Of a stretch of DNA of 64,000 nucleotides, positions 1 through 8,783 are shown in pieces. Numbering within the stretch: position 1 is the stretch's first letter; each line of letters opens with the position of its first letter. The notes beneath the pieces are model-generated. The model was not told the origin of the DNA. It worked only from the letters and a program-made list of their open reading frames with translations, and searched no databases. Position numbers and translations under genes: made by a program. Source of the DNA: an uncultured Lachnospiraceae bacterium (GTDB lineage: Bacteria; Bacillota; Clostridia; Lachnospirales; Lachnospiraceae); contig CAJUSK010000008.1 of the NCBI GenBank assembly GCA_910589075.1, positions 1 through 64,000 of the forward strand. The letters run 5' to 3'.

Positions 1-77
1 ACAGGGTAGATAGGGCGGAGGTGGAAGTGCAGCAATGCATGGAGCTGACCGTTACTAATCGGTCGAGGGCTTAACCG
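1..77 (+). rRNA. 23S rRNA, 3' end (partial)
   Basis: The window opens in the last stretch of a 23S rRNA gene. The conserved terminal block with GCTGACCGTTACTAATCGG followed by TCGAGGGCTTAACC is present. The exact mature 3' end is estimated. No 5S rRNA is seen between it and the first tRNA 80 bases later, nor among the tRNAs that follow. Confidence 0.9.
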
Positions 78-155
78 AGAGAAGGAGACGGGTGTTAAGG
101 GAAGAGAGATAGAAGATTTCAATGTTCGGTTTTGAGGGTATAAGCAATATAAAAT

Positions 156-229
156 GGCCCAGTGGCTCAGTTGGTTAGAGCGTCGCCCTGTCACGGCGAA
201 GGTCGTCGGTTCGAGTCCGATCTGGGTCG
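156..229 (+). tRNA. tRNA-Asp (anticodon GTC)
   Basis: A 74-nt cloverleaf. The acceptor arms GGCCCAG and CTGGGTC pair with one G-T wobble. The anticodon loop CTGTCAC carries GTC, and the T-loop TTCGAGT is present. CCA is not encoded. It is the first of seven tandem tRNA genes downstream of the rRNA. Confidence 0.97.
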
Positions 230-253
230 TCTATTAAAAGCATTTGTGCATAT

Positions 254-326
254 GGGATCTTAGCTCAGCTGGGAGAGCATCTGCCTTACAAGCAGAGGGT
301 CATAGGTTCGAGCCCTATAGGTCCCA
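254..326 (+). tRNA. tRNA-Val (anticodon TAC)
   Basis: A 73-nt cloverleaf. Acceptor arms are GGGATCT and AGGTCCC. The anticodon stem TCTGC/GCAGA encloses CTTACAA, so the anticodon is TAC. Confidence 0.97.
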
Positions 327-353
327 TTTTTATGAAAGAAAAATATGTATGTT

Positions 354-426
354 GCCGATGTGGCTCAATTGGCAGAGCAGCTGATTTGTAATCAGCAGGT
401 TATCGGTTCGAGTCCGATCATCGGCT
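354..426 (+). tRNA. tRNA-Thr (anticodon TGT)
   Basis: A 73-nt cloverleaf. Acceptor arms are GCCGATG and CATCGGC. The anticodon stem GCTGA/TCAGC encloses TTTGTAA, giving anticodon TGT. Confidence 0.97.
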
Positions 427-429
427 TAT

Positions 430-511
<82 letters not shown>

Positions 512-541
512 TTTGGCGCAAGTCATATTAAAATTTTATAA

Positions 542-615
542 CGCGGGGTGGAGCAGTCTGGAAGCTCGTCGGGCTCATAACCCGAAGGTCACAGGTTCAA
601 ATCCTGTCCCCGCTA
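542..615 (+). tRNA. initiator tRNA-fMet (anticodon CAT)
   Basis: A 74-nt cloverleaf with CAT anticodon. Two initiator hallmarks are visible: an unpaired first acceptor position (C1 opposite T72) and three consecutive G-C pairs at the base of the anticodon stem (GGG/CCC). This distinguishes it from an elongator Met tRNA. Confidence 0.95.
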
Positions 616-622
616 TTTAAAT

Positions 623-695
<73 letters not shown>

Positions 696-709
696 TTTTG
701 CTTGTGTAA

Positions 710-782
710 GGGACACTAGCTCAGGTGGTAGAGCACTTGACTTTTAATCAAGTTGTCGGGGGTTCGAGCCCCCCGTGTCTCA
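710..782 (+). tRNA. tRNA-Lys (anticodon TTT)
   Basis: A 73-nt cloverleaf. Acceptor arms are GGGACAC and GTGTCTC. The anticodon loop CTTTTAA carries TTT. It is the last tRNA of the cluster and is followed directly by a terminator hairpin. Confidence 0.97.
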
Positions 783-794
783 GGAGATGAAGAA

Positions 795-836
795 GCATTC
801 AAATACCTGCTATATAGGTGTTTTGAATGCTTTTTT
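795..836 (+). terminator. Rho-independent terminator of the rRNA/tRNA operon
   Basis: The inverted repeat GCATTCAAA.../...TTTGAATGC, with an inner ACCT/AGGT pairing, is followed by six T. It sits 12 bases after tRNA-Lys. Confidence 0.85.
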
Positions 837-844
837 AATTCATG

Positions 845-880
845 ACAATAGGTTTGCTGGCGAAGCCTGCAATCTATTGT
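845..880 (+). repeat. 36-bp dispersed hairpin repeat, copy 1
   Basis: An imperfect palindrome bounded by ACAATAG and CTATTGT, with GCGAAGC near the centre. Three further copies of the same 36-bp sequence lie at 15428-15463, 23320-23355 and 40315-40350. All are intergenic. The rest of 837-1018 shows no gene. Confidence 0.85.
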
Positions 881-1018
881 TATGTCTGAAAAGATGGGCA
901 GTTGATATTTTATATATTGTATGTTAGGATTGAAAGGCAGAAATGCTGTATACATCGTTTTTATCTAAATTGAAAAAATAGAGAAATCTGTAAGTGTATA
1001 GGGACAAGGGGAGAAAAA

Positions 1019-1624
1019 ATGAGGACAACTGTGAATCGGGAAACAGCGTTTCAACTATTCAAGCAGTACAATCAGGAAGGCTTTCATATTCAGCATGCAT
1101 TGACAGTGGAAGGAGTAATGAAGTGGTTCGCTCAGAAACTGGGATATGGTGAAGAAGCAGAATATTGGGGAATTGTGGGATTATTACATGATATTGATTT
1201 TGAATGTTATCCGAATCAGCATTGTATAAAAGCGCAGGAATTGCTGGCGGAAGCGGGTATAGGGGAAGATGTGATACATGCGGTATGCAGCCATGGATAT
1301 GGGCTTACTGTGGAGATAAAGCCGGAACATCAAATGGAGAAAATATTATATGCCGTTGATGAACTGACAGGCCTGATTTGGGCGGCTGCACTGATTCGAC
1401 CTTCTAAAAGCGTACAGGATATGGAGTTGAAATCGCTGAAGAAAAAATATAAGACATCCGGTTTTGCGGCAGGTTGTTCCAGAGAAGTGATCGAAAATGG
1501 CGCGGAAATGCTGGGATATGAATTAAATACTTTGCTGGATGAGACATTGCAGGCAATGCGCTGGTGTGAACAATCCGTCATGGAAGAGATGAAACGGACA
1601 GCACAGGAGGCGGCAGATGTCTGA
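1019..1624 (+). CDS. HD-domain hydrolase
   Basis: A 201-residue protein with an HD metal-dependent phosphohydrolase signature. His residues near 25-26 are followed by LLHDID at about 55-60 (the HD dyad), and a later His-rich stretch (AVCSHGY) supplies further metal ligands. Such proteins usually cleave phosphoester bonds in nucleotides, but the substrate cannot be read from the sequence. The ATG is preceded by AAGGGGAG. The end overlaps the next gene (tcdA) by 8 bases, implying co-transcription and translational coupling. Family call is secure; specific function is not. Confidence 0.8.
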   Translation: MRTTVNRETAFQLFKQYNQEGFHIQHALTVEGVMKWFAQKLGYGEEAEYWGIVGLLHDIDFECYPNQHCIKAQELLAEAGIGEDVIHAVCSHGYGLTVEIKPEHQMEKILYAVDELTGLIWAAALIRPSKSVQDMELKSLKKKYKTSGFAAGCSREVIENGAEMLGYELNTLLDETLQAMRWCEQSVMEEMKRTAQEAADV

Positions 1625-2378
1625 GTGGCTTTCCAGAACAGAGCGGCTGCTAGGCAGAGAGAAGATAGAGCGGCTGCAACAGGCGAAGGTTGCCGTCTTT
1701 GGCCTGGGTGGTGTAGGCGGCTATGTGGTGGAGGCATTGGCAAGAAGTGGTATAGGAAGGTTGGATCTGACAGATGATGATAAAATCTGTGAGAGTAATC
1801 TGAACAGACAGATTATCGCCACCACGTTGACCGTGGGACAATATAAAGTTGATGTGGCAAGAGAGCGGGTTTTAAGTATCAATCCGGATGCGATTGTGCA
1901 TATTTACAGAACCTTTTACCTTCCGGATACCGCCGGTCAATTTGACTTTTCCCAGTATGATTATGTGGTGGATGCCATTGATACAGTGACTGGCAAGCTG
2001 ACTCTGGTGGAGCAGGCGATGGCATGTGGCGTGCCGATTATCAGTTCCATGGGTACAGGAAATAAAATGGATCCGTCTGCATTCCAGGTGGCGGATATCG
2101 CCCAGACATCTGTTTGTCCGTTGGCTAAAGTTATGCGCCGGGAATTGAAAAAAAGAGGAATATATCATTTAAAAGTGGTATATTCCAAAGAGCAGCCGGA
2201 AGTGACGGCGGATGATAGGGAAAGGAAGAGCGAAGAATCAGGGCAAGGCACATTGGAGATGACAAAGCGGCATCCTGCCAAACGACAAATACCGGGGAGC
2301 AATGCGTTTGTACCGGCCGTTGCAGGCCTGATCATTGCGGGTGAAGTGGTTCAGGATTTAATTCAGGGAATTTCTTAA
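1617..2378 (+). CDS. tcdA: tRNA threonylcarbamoyladenosine dehydratase (ThiF/E1-like)
   Basis: The 253-residue protein belongs to the ThiF/MoeB/E1 superfamily. The nucleotide-binding loop GLGGVGG lies at about 29-35, and the conserved block ending SNLNRQ at about 60-65. The length and the MRRELKK stretch near 175 fit the TcdA (CsdL/YgdL) branch, which dehydrates t6A37 to cyclic ct6A37 in ANN-decoding tRNAs using ATP. The start ATG has a good AGGAGG six bases upstream and overlaps the preceding HD gene. A less likely alternative is another adenylating ThiF paralogue. Confidence 0.88.
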   Translation: MSEWLSRTERLLGREKIERLQQAKVAVFGLGGVGGYVVEALARSGIGRLDLTDDDKICESNLNRQIIATTLTVGQYKVDVARERVLSINPDAIVHIYRTFYLPDTAGQFDFSQYDYVVDAIDTVTGKLTLVEQAMACGVPIISSMGTGNKMDPSAFQVADIAQTSVCPLAKVMRRELKKRGIYHLKVVYSKEQPEVTADDRERKSEESGQGTLEMTKRHPAKRQIPGSNAFVPAVAGLIIAGEVVQDLIQGIS

Positions 2379-2462
2379 ATATTCCAATAATATTTTGCCA
2401 CTTCTTATTGTGTTTACGGACAAAAGCATATAGAATAGAGAAAAGAAATACATTTTAACCGG

Positions 2463-4352
2463 GTGATTCATTTGGAAAAGGAAAAAAGAAAGAAAATTTA
2501 TTCTATTGGCGGAATTGCTGTGATAAGTGTTATAGTATTGATTTATCTGGCTGTTTCGCTGTTTTTTATGAACCGCTATTATCCAGGAACGATGATAGGG
2601 GATTTTTCGTGTGGCGGAAAAACCCAGGCTGAAGTAGAGGGTATGATCAGAAACCGGGCCAGCGGGTATACGTTAAAGATTCAGGGAAGGGAAGAAATGG
2701 AAGCTACATTGGTGGCTTCTGAAATACAGTTGCAGTTTCTTCTGGACAATACACTACAGGAAATCATTGACAGGCAAAATGGATTTGCATGGCTTCCTTC
2801 TCTGTGGGAAACTATAAATTATGACCTTCCCGTTACAGTACAATATGACAATACACTTTTACATGAAAAGCTGTCAGGGATGCTTTTTTTCCAGACGGAG
2901 AATATGCGGCAGCCCGTGAATGCATATATCGGAGAATATAACCCGGAACTGGGGGTATATCCCATTGTAGAGGAAGATAAAGGTACTGTCATCAATAAGC
3001 AGAAAGCTGAGGCGGCGATCATTACGGCCCTTGAAAATATGGAAGAAACTCTGATTCTGGATGAGTCAGACTGCTATATGAAGCCGGAAATCAGCCATGA
3101 AGATGAAAAACTTGTGCGGTTTGTGAGCCGTCTGAATCGGTTTGTGTCCAGCAGAATCATATATGACTGGCATGGAATGGAAGAAGTCATTGACGGGGAG
3201 CTGATTCAGGAATGGCTGGAGATTGACAGAGAACAACAACTTGTCACAATCAATGCAACTGCCGTAAGGGATTATATCAATGCTTTATCCAAAAAGCATG
3301 ATACCTTTGGCAAGGCAAGAGAGTTCCGGACGAGTGAAGGGCGGAAAATCACATTAAAGCCAGGCAGCTATGGCTGGCGGGTTGATCGCAGCAAAGAGAC
3401 GGAAAAGCTGATTAAGCTGATCCGTGCCGGCAGTCAGGTAAACAGGGAACCGGAATACCTGTATATGGCTGCGGCAAAAGGTGAGAACGATATTGGAGAT
3501 TCTTATGTGGAAATCAATCTGACTGCGCAGCATCTCTATTTGTATGTAGAAGGAAAACTGATTACGGAAAGTGATTTTGTATCAGGGAATGTGTCCAGAG
3601 GATTTGCCACACCGGATGGTGTTTATGGGTTGACCTATAAAACTTTAAACGCAACGTTAAGGGGACCAGGGTATGCAACGCCTGTAGATTTCTGGATGCC
3701 TTTTAACGGGAATATCGGGATGCATGATGCCGGATGGCGCCGCCAGTTTGGCGGGAATATTTATTTGCGGAATGGTTCCCACGGCTGCATTAATCTTCCC
3801 AGAGAAGAAGCCGAAAAAATATATGAAGCGGTTTATAAAGGGTTTCCGGTTGTCTGCTACAAGGATGAGAATTCCGCGAATGCAGGGAAGAAAAATCCGG
3901 GTGGAACCACCAGTAAACCCACAGATCAAAATACTGTGCCGGATACAGGTGTTGGCGGTAATGGCATCGGAGTCGAAGGCGGCATAATACCTGTAGATCC
4001 CAACGGAGGAATCGGTGTACCGCCAGGTACAGTGCCGGAACCCGGCGTAAATGTCCCTGCACCCGATGGCGGAGTTGATCCTGGTTTGGGTACGGAAGTA
4101 ACTCCCGGCGCGGGTGTGCCGGGGACTGAAGCGGGAACAAATCCGGGCACACAAGCACCCGTCGTGGGCGCAGATGGCAATGTGGGCGGAGCACCGGATA
4201 ACGGGACGGAAAGCAGCCCCGGCGTTACACCAGGTGTTGGCGCGGAAAGCAATCCGGCTGTGGGTGTGCCTGATGGAGCAGGCACGCCGGGTACGGTTCC
4301 TGTGCCAGAAGACAATCCGGGTGCAGTAGCAAATCCGGTTCCTGGTGCATAA
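2463..4352 (+). CDS. membrane-anchored L,D-transpeptidase (YkuD family)
   Basis: The 629-residue protein has one N-terminal membrane segment (about residues 12-35), so it is an N-in/C-out cell wall enzyme. The middle resembles peptidoglycan-binding repeats that precede YkuD domains. The catalytic YkuD motif HGCINL is at about 440-445, with Cys442 as nucleophile, and a supporting His lies in GMHDAGWR. YkuD enzymes form 3-3 cross-links in peptidoglycan. The last 150 residues are a low-complexity Pro/Gly/Val/Thr tail that may span the wall. The GTG given has no clear ribosome site; TTG at 2472, six bases after GGGTGA, is an alternative start. Confidence 0.87.
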   Translation: MIHLEKEKRKKIYSIGGIAVISVIVLIYLAVSLFFMNRYYPGTMIGDFSCGGKTQAEVEGMIRNRASGYTLKIQGREEMEATLVASEIQLQFLLDNTLQEIIDRQNGFAWLPSLWETINYDLPVTVQYDNTLLHEKLSGMLFFQTENMRQPVNAYIGEYNPELGVYPIVEEDKGTVINKQKAEAAIITALENMEETLILDESDCYMKPEISHEDEKLVRFVSRLNRFVSSRIIYDWHGMEEVIDGELIQEWLEIDREQQLVTINATAVRDYINALSKKHDTFGKAREFRTSEGRKITLKPGSYGWRVDRSKETEKLIKLIRAGSQVNREPEYLYMAAAKGENDIGDSYVEINLTAQHLYLYVEGKLITESDFVSGNVSRGFATPDGVYGLTYKTLNATLRGPGYATPVDFWMPFNGNIGMHDAGWRRQFGGNIYLRNGSHGCINLPREEAEKIYEAVYKGFPVVCYKDENSANAGKKNPGGTTSKPTDQNTVPDTGVGGNGIGVEGGIIPVDPNGGIGVPPGTVPEPGVNVPAPDGGVDPGLGTEVTPGAGVPGTEAGTNPGTQAPVVGADGNVGGAPDNGTESSPGVTPGVGAESNPAVGVPDGAGTPGTVPVPEDNPGAVANPVPGA

Positions 4353-4380
4353 ACGGGTTGGAGAGGAAGTAGCGAAGTAG

Positions 4381-4860
4381 ATGAGTATAGATGATGAAAT
4401 AAAACAGGTTGGCATGGATATTCTGCTTTCGAAGCACCATAGAGGTACGAAAAAGGATATTCAGCATGGTAATATGTCAGTGAGACAACATACGATCAGC
4501 GTTGCACGGCACAGTGTACTGATCAGCAGGAAACTGAAAATTCCCTGCGACCGCCGTGCGCTGGTACGCGGTGCATTGTTGCATGATTTTTTCCTGTATG
4601 ACTGGCATGATAAGGATCATGGAAATATTTTCAGACTACACGGGATCCATCATCCGGGAATTGCTCTGAAGAATGCGGAAAGTGAGTTTCCCCTTTCTGA
4701 AATTGAAAAGGATATTATCAGAAAACACATGTGGCCCCTTACGATTGTGCCGCCTGTATGCAGGGAAGCATGGATTGTTTCCATGGCGGATAAATATTGT
4801 TCTCTGATGGAGACAGTCCGGCTGCACAGAAAAAACTGCAGGAGGCACCAGAACAGATAA
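4381..4860 (+). CDS. HD-domain phosphohydrolase
   Basis: The 159-residue protein has an HD-family metal site: HGNMSVRQH at about 30-38, LLHDFF at about 66-71 and a later HHPG. It is unrelated in detail to the HD gene at 1019. Substrate unknown. The gene lies 28 bases after the L,D-transpeptidase and one base before the YaaO-like gene, so all three are probably co-transcribed. Confidence 0.72.
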   Translation: MSIDDEIKQVGMDILLSKHHRGTKKDIQHGNMSVRQHTISVARHSVLISRKLKIPCDRRALVRGALLHDFFLYDWHDKDHGNIFRLHGIHHPGIALKNAESEFPLSEIEKDIIRKHMWPLTIVPPVCREAWIVSMADKYCSLMETVRLHRKNCRRHQNR

Positions 4861-4861
4861 A

Positions 4862-6304
4862 TTGGAGCATTTATACGACAAACTGAGACAGAATCGGTCA
4901 TCGGGGATATATCCCTGTCATATGCCGGGACATAAGCGGAATATGGGCGGATTTCCGATGGAACCTTTTTATGATATTGATATTACGGAAATCGACGGAT
5001 TTGATAACCTCCATTGTCCGGATGGGATATTGCGGGATGTGATGGAGCGGGCAGGCCGGTTGTTTGGCGCGGAAACGTATTTGCTGGTGAATGGGAGTAC
5101 GGGGGGCATTTTGAGTGCTGTCTCTGCCGTTGTACAGCGGGGAGAGCGGATTTTAATGGCAAGAAACTCCCATAAGGCGGCATTTCATGCAATGTATATA
5201 AATGGATGCAAGATTGTGTATATTTATCCACAGATACTGGAAAAATATGGTATATGTGGATCTGTTTCACCCGAAGAAGTCAAACAGAAACTGGCAGAAT
5301 ATCCGGATATCGGGGCGGTGTTTCTGACTACCCCCACTTATGACGGTGTGGTGTCTGATGTAAAAGCCATTGTGGATGCAGCACACAGGCAGAAGATCCC
5401 TGTAATAGTGGATGCGGCCCATGGTGCACACTTTGAACTGGATGAACGGTTTCCCGAAAATGCAGTGCGCTCAGGGGCGGACATTGTGATTCACAGCATA
5501 CACAAGACTTTGCCGGCGTTGACGCAGACCGCATTACTGCATGTACAGGGAACGCTGGTCGACCGCAACAGGCTGTGGCGGTTCCTGACCATTTATCAGA
5601 CAAGCAGCCCGTCTTATATTTTAATGGCTGGAATTGAGCAGTGCATATCCATACTGGAAACACAAAAGACGATGTTGTGTAACCGATTTTTTTCATGGAA
5701 TAGGACATTTGAAAAGCGCATGGAACGCCTGGGGCATTTGCGTCTTTTTTCCACAGAAGCAAAATCTTATGCAGGAAACAAGCTATTTGATTTTGATACG
5801 GGTAAGAAGATTGTCTTCACAGAAGGAACTGCTCTTTCAGGGCGGCAACTATATGAGCTGCTTCTTGTAAAATATGGTTTGCAGATGGAAATGGCAGGAC
5901 AGAATTATGTGACAGCCATTATGACCATTATGGACAGGAAAGAAGGATTTATCCGCCTGGGAAAGGCGCTGTCTGAAATTGACGAAGAACTGAGCGAAAA
6001 CAGCGTGGGCCCAGATACGCAGTCCCGGAATTGTGAGGAGCATAGCGTGCCTGCGCCTGCAGCTGTGTATGATTTGCATACAGCTATGGAAAAGAAGCAT
6101 GAAACGGTGCTGTTGGAAGAATGCGAAGGAAGAATTGCGGCAGAATTTATTCACATTTATCCGCCTGGGATTCCCTTGATTGTTCCGGGGGAATATTTTA
6201 CGGATGGAATGATCCGACGTCTGTTATCTTACAGAGAGCAGGGTTTTACAATAGAAGGAATGAGAGAGCATGATCAGAAAGTATGTGTAATCGGAAGGGA
6301 GTAA
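4862..6304 (+). CDS. Orn/Lys/Arg decarboxylase-family PLP enzyme (YaaO-like)
   Basis: A 480-residue PLP-dependent enzyme of the fold-I Orn/Lys/Arg decarboxylase family. The N-terminus has the hallmark CHMPGHK, followed by NGSTGG (cofactor phosphate), DAAHGAHF (Asp contacts pyridine N) and HSIHKTLPALTQ, whose Lys should form the Schiff base. The C-terminal third carries the family's small domain ending PGEYFT. B. subtilis yaaO occupies the same position upstream of yaaR-holB-yaaT, so this is the probable counterpart; its physiological substrate is not known. The start is TTG, one base after the previous stop; the SD-like GGAGG lies unusually far upstream (about 17 bases). Confidence 0.82.
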   Translation: MEHLYDKLRQNRSSGIYPCHMPGHKRNMGGFPMEPFYDIDITEIDGFDNLHCPDGILRDVMERAGRLFGAETYLLVNGSTGGILSAVSAVVQRGERILMARNSHKAAFHAMYINGCKIVYIYPQILEKYGICGSVSPEEVKQKLAEYPDIGAVFLTTPTYDGVVSDVKAIVDAAHRQKIPVIVDAAHGAHFELDERFPENAVRSGADIVIHSIHKTLPALTQTALLHVQGTLVDRNRLWRFLTIYQTSSPSYILMAGIEQCISILETQKTMLCNRFFSWNRTFEKRMERLGHLRLFSTEAKSYAGNKLFDFDTGKKIVFTEGTALSGRQLYELLLVKYGLQMEMAGQNYVTAIMTIMDRKEGFIRLGKALSEIDEELSENSVGPDTQSRNCEEHSVPAPAAVYDLHTAMEKKHETVLLEECEGRIAAEFIHIYPPGIPLIVPGEYFTDGMIRRLLSYREQGFTIEGMREHDQKVCVIGRE

Positions 6305-6305
6305 T

Positions 6306-7718
6306 ATGCGTAAAACGAAAATCGTCTGTACAATCGGACCTGCAAGCGAAAGTGAAGAAAAGCTGAGAGATTTGATGAAGGCCGGCATGAACGTGGCAAG
6401 ATTTAATTTTTCTCACGGGACACATGATGAGCATAAGATAAAATTTGGAAGAGTGTTAAAGGTAAGTGGTGAGCTGGGCCTTTCGGTGGCAACGTTGCTG
6501 GATACTAAGGGGCCGGAAATTCGTCTGCGGGATTTTGAGGGCGGCAGGGTTGAACTCAAGGCCGGACAGGAATTTACGCTGACCACGGAAGAAATCATGG
6601 GAAATGAAAACCGCGCAACGATTACTTATAAAAATCTCAGACAGGATGTAAAGCCTGGGATGCGGATTTTGATAGATGACGGTAAGATCGAAATGGAAGT
6701 AAGTGAGATCAAAGGCGAGGAGATACTGTGCAGTGTTAAGAATGGCGGCACGGTTTCCAATCACAAAGGAATCAATGTACCGGATGCGGAATTATCCATG
6801 CCTTATGTCAGTGAAGTTGATCGGGAAGATATTTTGTTTGGCATCGGAATGGGGTTTGATTTTATTGCTGCCTCTTTTGTCAGGACAAAAGAAGATATAC
6901 TGGATTTGAAGAAGATCCTGGATGAACATAAGAGCCCTATGAAGATTATCGCCAAAATAGAGAGCATGCAGGGGATTCGTAATCTGAGAGAGATCCTGGA
7001 TGTATCGGATGGGATTATGGTGGCGAGAGGTGATATGGGTGTGGAGCTTCCGCCGGAGGAAGTGCCCGTGATCCAGAAAAAAATGATTAAGATGGCGGTA
7101 GCGGCAGGAAAGCATGTAATTACGGCTACACAGATGCTGGAATCCATGATTCACAATCCCAGGCCTACCAGGGCAGAAACCAATGATGTGGCCAATGCGA
7201 TTTATGACGGTACAACTGCCATTATGCTGTCAGGCGAAAGCGCGGCAGGTAAATATCCGGTGGAAGCAGTGGAAACCATGGCCAGGATTGCCGAACGGAC
7301 GGAGCAGGACATTGATTACAATGGCAGAATGCTGCGGGATACGCCCCGGAATCTGACCGATGTGACCACGGCAATTTCCTATGCTACCTGTACCACAGCC
7401 ATGCATTTGGATGCAGAAGCGATTATCACCGTAACGATGTCCGGATTTACCGCAGATATGGTGTCCCGGTATAAACCTGAGAGCATGGTTATCGGGTGTA
7501 GTGTGAATCCCAGAGTGTGCAGGCAGATGGCACTTTTGTGGGGGGTTACCCCTGTGCTGATGTCCAGAGAGGATAATACGGAAGATTTGTTTGACGAAGC
7601 GATCCGTCTTGCGAAAAAACAGAATCTCATTCATAATAAAGGAAAGGTTGTGTTGACGGCGGGTGTTCCCCTGGGAGTTTCCGGGAGTACCAATATGATA
7701 CAGGTACTGGAAGTATAG
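6306..7718 (+). CDS. pyk: pyruvate kinase
   Basis: A 470-residue glycolytic enzyme converting phosphoenolpyruvate and ADP to pyruvate and ATP in the cytoplasm. The N-terminal KTKIVCTIGPAS, the substrate-loop KIESMQG and the signature MVARGDMGVELP are all present. At 470 residues it is the standard form without the extra C-terminal PEP-utilising domain found in Bacillus enzymes. It starts one base after the YaaO-like gene and ten bases before the kinase gene, within a continuous operon. Confidence 0.97.
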   Translation: MRKTKIVCTIGPASESEEKLRDLMKAGMNVARFNFSHGTHDEHKIKFGRVLKVSGELGLSVATLLDTKGPEIRLRDFEGGRVELKAGQEFTLTTEEIMGNENRATITYKNLRQDVKPGMRILIDDGKIEMEVSEIKGEEILCSVKNGGTVSNHKGINVPDAELSMPYVSEVDREDILFGIGMGFDFIAASFVRTKEDILDLKKILDEHKSPMKIIAKIESMQGIRNLREILDVSDGIMVARGDMGVELPPEEVPVIQKKMIKMAVAAGKHVITATQMLESMIHNPRPTRAETNDVANAIYDGTTAIMLSGESAAGKYPVEAVETMARIAERTEQDIDYNGRMLRDTPRNLTDVTTAISYATCTTAMHLDAEAIITVTMSGFTADMVSRYKPESMVIGCSVNPRVCRQMALLWGVTPVLMSREDNTEDLFDEAIRLAKKQNLIHNKGKVVLTAGVPLGVSGSTNMIQVLEV

Positions 7719-7727
7719 AGGGTCAGG

Positions 7728-8315
7728 ATGGGCAGAATTTTTTATATTATGGGAAAAAGCTCAACTGGCAAGGATACTGTCTATAAAAGGCTTCTGGAAT
7801 CAGAAGAAGGCGGTTTGCGGACGCTGGTAATGTATACGACCCGTCCTGCGCGGGAAGGCGAGCGGGACGGTGTGGAATACAATTTTGTGGATGAGACGCA
7901 GATGAAGCGCCTGGAAGCGGCAGGCAGGATTATAGAACGGCGTTCTTATCATACGGTACATGGCATATGGCATTATTTTACAGTAAAAGACGAGCAGATT
8001 GATTTGGACAAATATGATTATCTGGTGATTGGCACACTGGAGTCCTATGGGCGCATGCGTACATACTTTGGCCGGGATAAATTGATTCCTCTCCTGATAG
8101 AGATGGATGATGGCGTGCGGCTGCAGCGTGCGCTGGATCGGGAAAAACTCCAGACGCCACCCTGTTATCCGGAACTTTGCCGGCGTTATCTGGCAGACGA
8201 GGCGGACTTTGCAGAGGAAAAACTGGCGGAGGCAGGAGTGGAAAAAAGTTTCCGGAATGATGATCTGGAACGGTGTATTTTGGAAATCCGGCAATACATA
8301 AAGGACTGGAGGTAG
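7728..8315 (+). CDS. guanylate kinase-like P-loop kinase
   Basis: A 195-residue protein related to guanylate kinase. The P-loop reads GKSSTGKDT at about 9-17, and the GMP-binding-type stretch TTRPAREGERDGVEYNF at about 38-54 matches the family. Regions beyond residue 100 are divergent, so a true GMP kinase role is not certain. In Bacillus the gene between yaaO and yaaR is tmk (thymidylate kinase); here this kinase takes that place. It may be a second nucleotide kinase or have a different substrate. Confidence 0.75.
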   Translation: MGRIFYIMGKSSTGKDTVYKRLLESEEGGLRTLVMYTTRPAREGERDGVEYNFVDETQMKRLEAAGRIIERRSYHTVHGIWHYFTVKDEQIDLDKYDYLVIGTLESYGRMRTYFGRDKLIPLLIEMDDGVRLQRALDREKLQTPPCYPELCRRYLADEADFAEEKLAEAGVEKSFRNDDLERCILEIRQYIKDWR

Positions 8316-8320
8316 TCTGT

Positions 8321-8761
8321 ATGGATATGAAAGTCAATGCTCTCTCAGCGCCGGCTCAGATAGAACAGGGTCAGCAGGCGCGGGAAACCGACGGCAGTTT
8401 TAAATTTACACTGGCCAGTCATGTTGAGGAAGCCGGCCTGCAGGAACGGCTGAACCTGATGATGCAGGAAATTACCATGCAGGGGAATAAGATTGCCAAA
8501 CGCATGGATGTGCGGGATATGAAACGTTACCGCAGTATGATCAAGGAGTTTATGAATGAAATCGTAAGCCGATCCCATTCTTTTTCCAGAGAAAATTTTC
8601 TGGACAGACGGGGCCGGCATCGTGTGTATGGGATTATACGGCTGGTGGACGAAACACTGGATGAATTGGCAAAAGAGCTTGTAAAGGACGAAAAGGATCA
8701 TATTGCGATTCTGGGAAAAATAGGGGAAATCAGGGGTCTGCTATTGGATATTTTTACATAA
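8321..8761 (+). CDS. yaaR: YaaR family protein (DUF327)
   Basis: A 146-residue cytoplasmic protein matching the YaaR/DUF327 family, found next to holB in many Firmicutes. Conserved features are the central KRMDVRDMKRY stretch and the C-terminal helical part ending GLLLDIF. Function is unknown. The ATG at 8321 is chosen because GGAGGT lies seven bases upstream; an upstream in-frame start at 8273 would overlap the kinase gene by 43 bases. Confidence 0.82.
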   Translation: MDMKVNALSAPAQIEQGQQARETDGSFKFTLASHVEEAGLQERLNLMMQEITMQGNKIAKRMDVRDMKRYRSMIKEFMNEIVSRSHSFSRENFLDRRGRHRVYGIIRLVDETLDELAKELVKDEKDHIAILGKIGEIRGLLLDIFT

Positions 8762-8783
8762 GAGCAGCGGAAAGGAAAAATAC

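Noticed and set aside
3926..4315. Minus-strand 129-codon open frame
   Set aside because: It is a mirror of the Pro/Gly-rich tail of the L,D-transpeptidase gene and has no ribosome site or recognisable protein.
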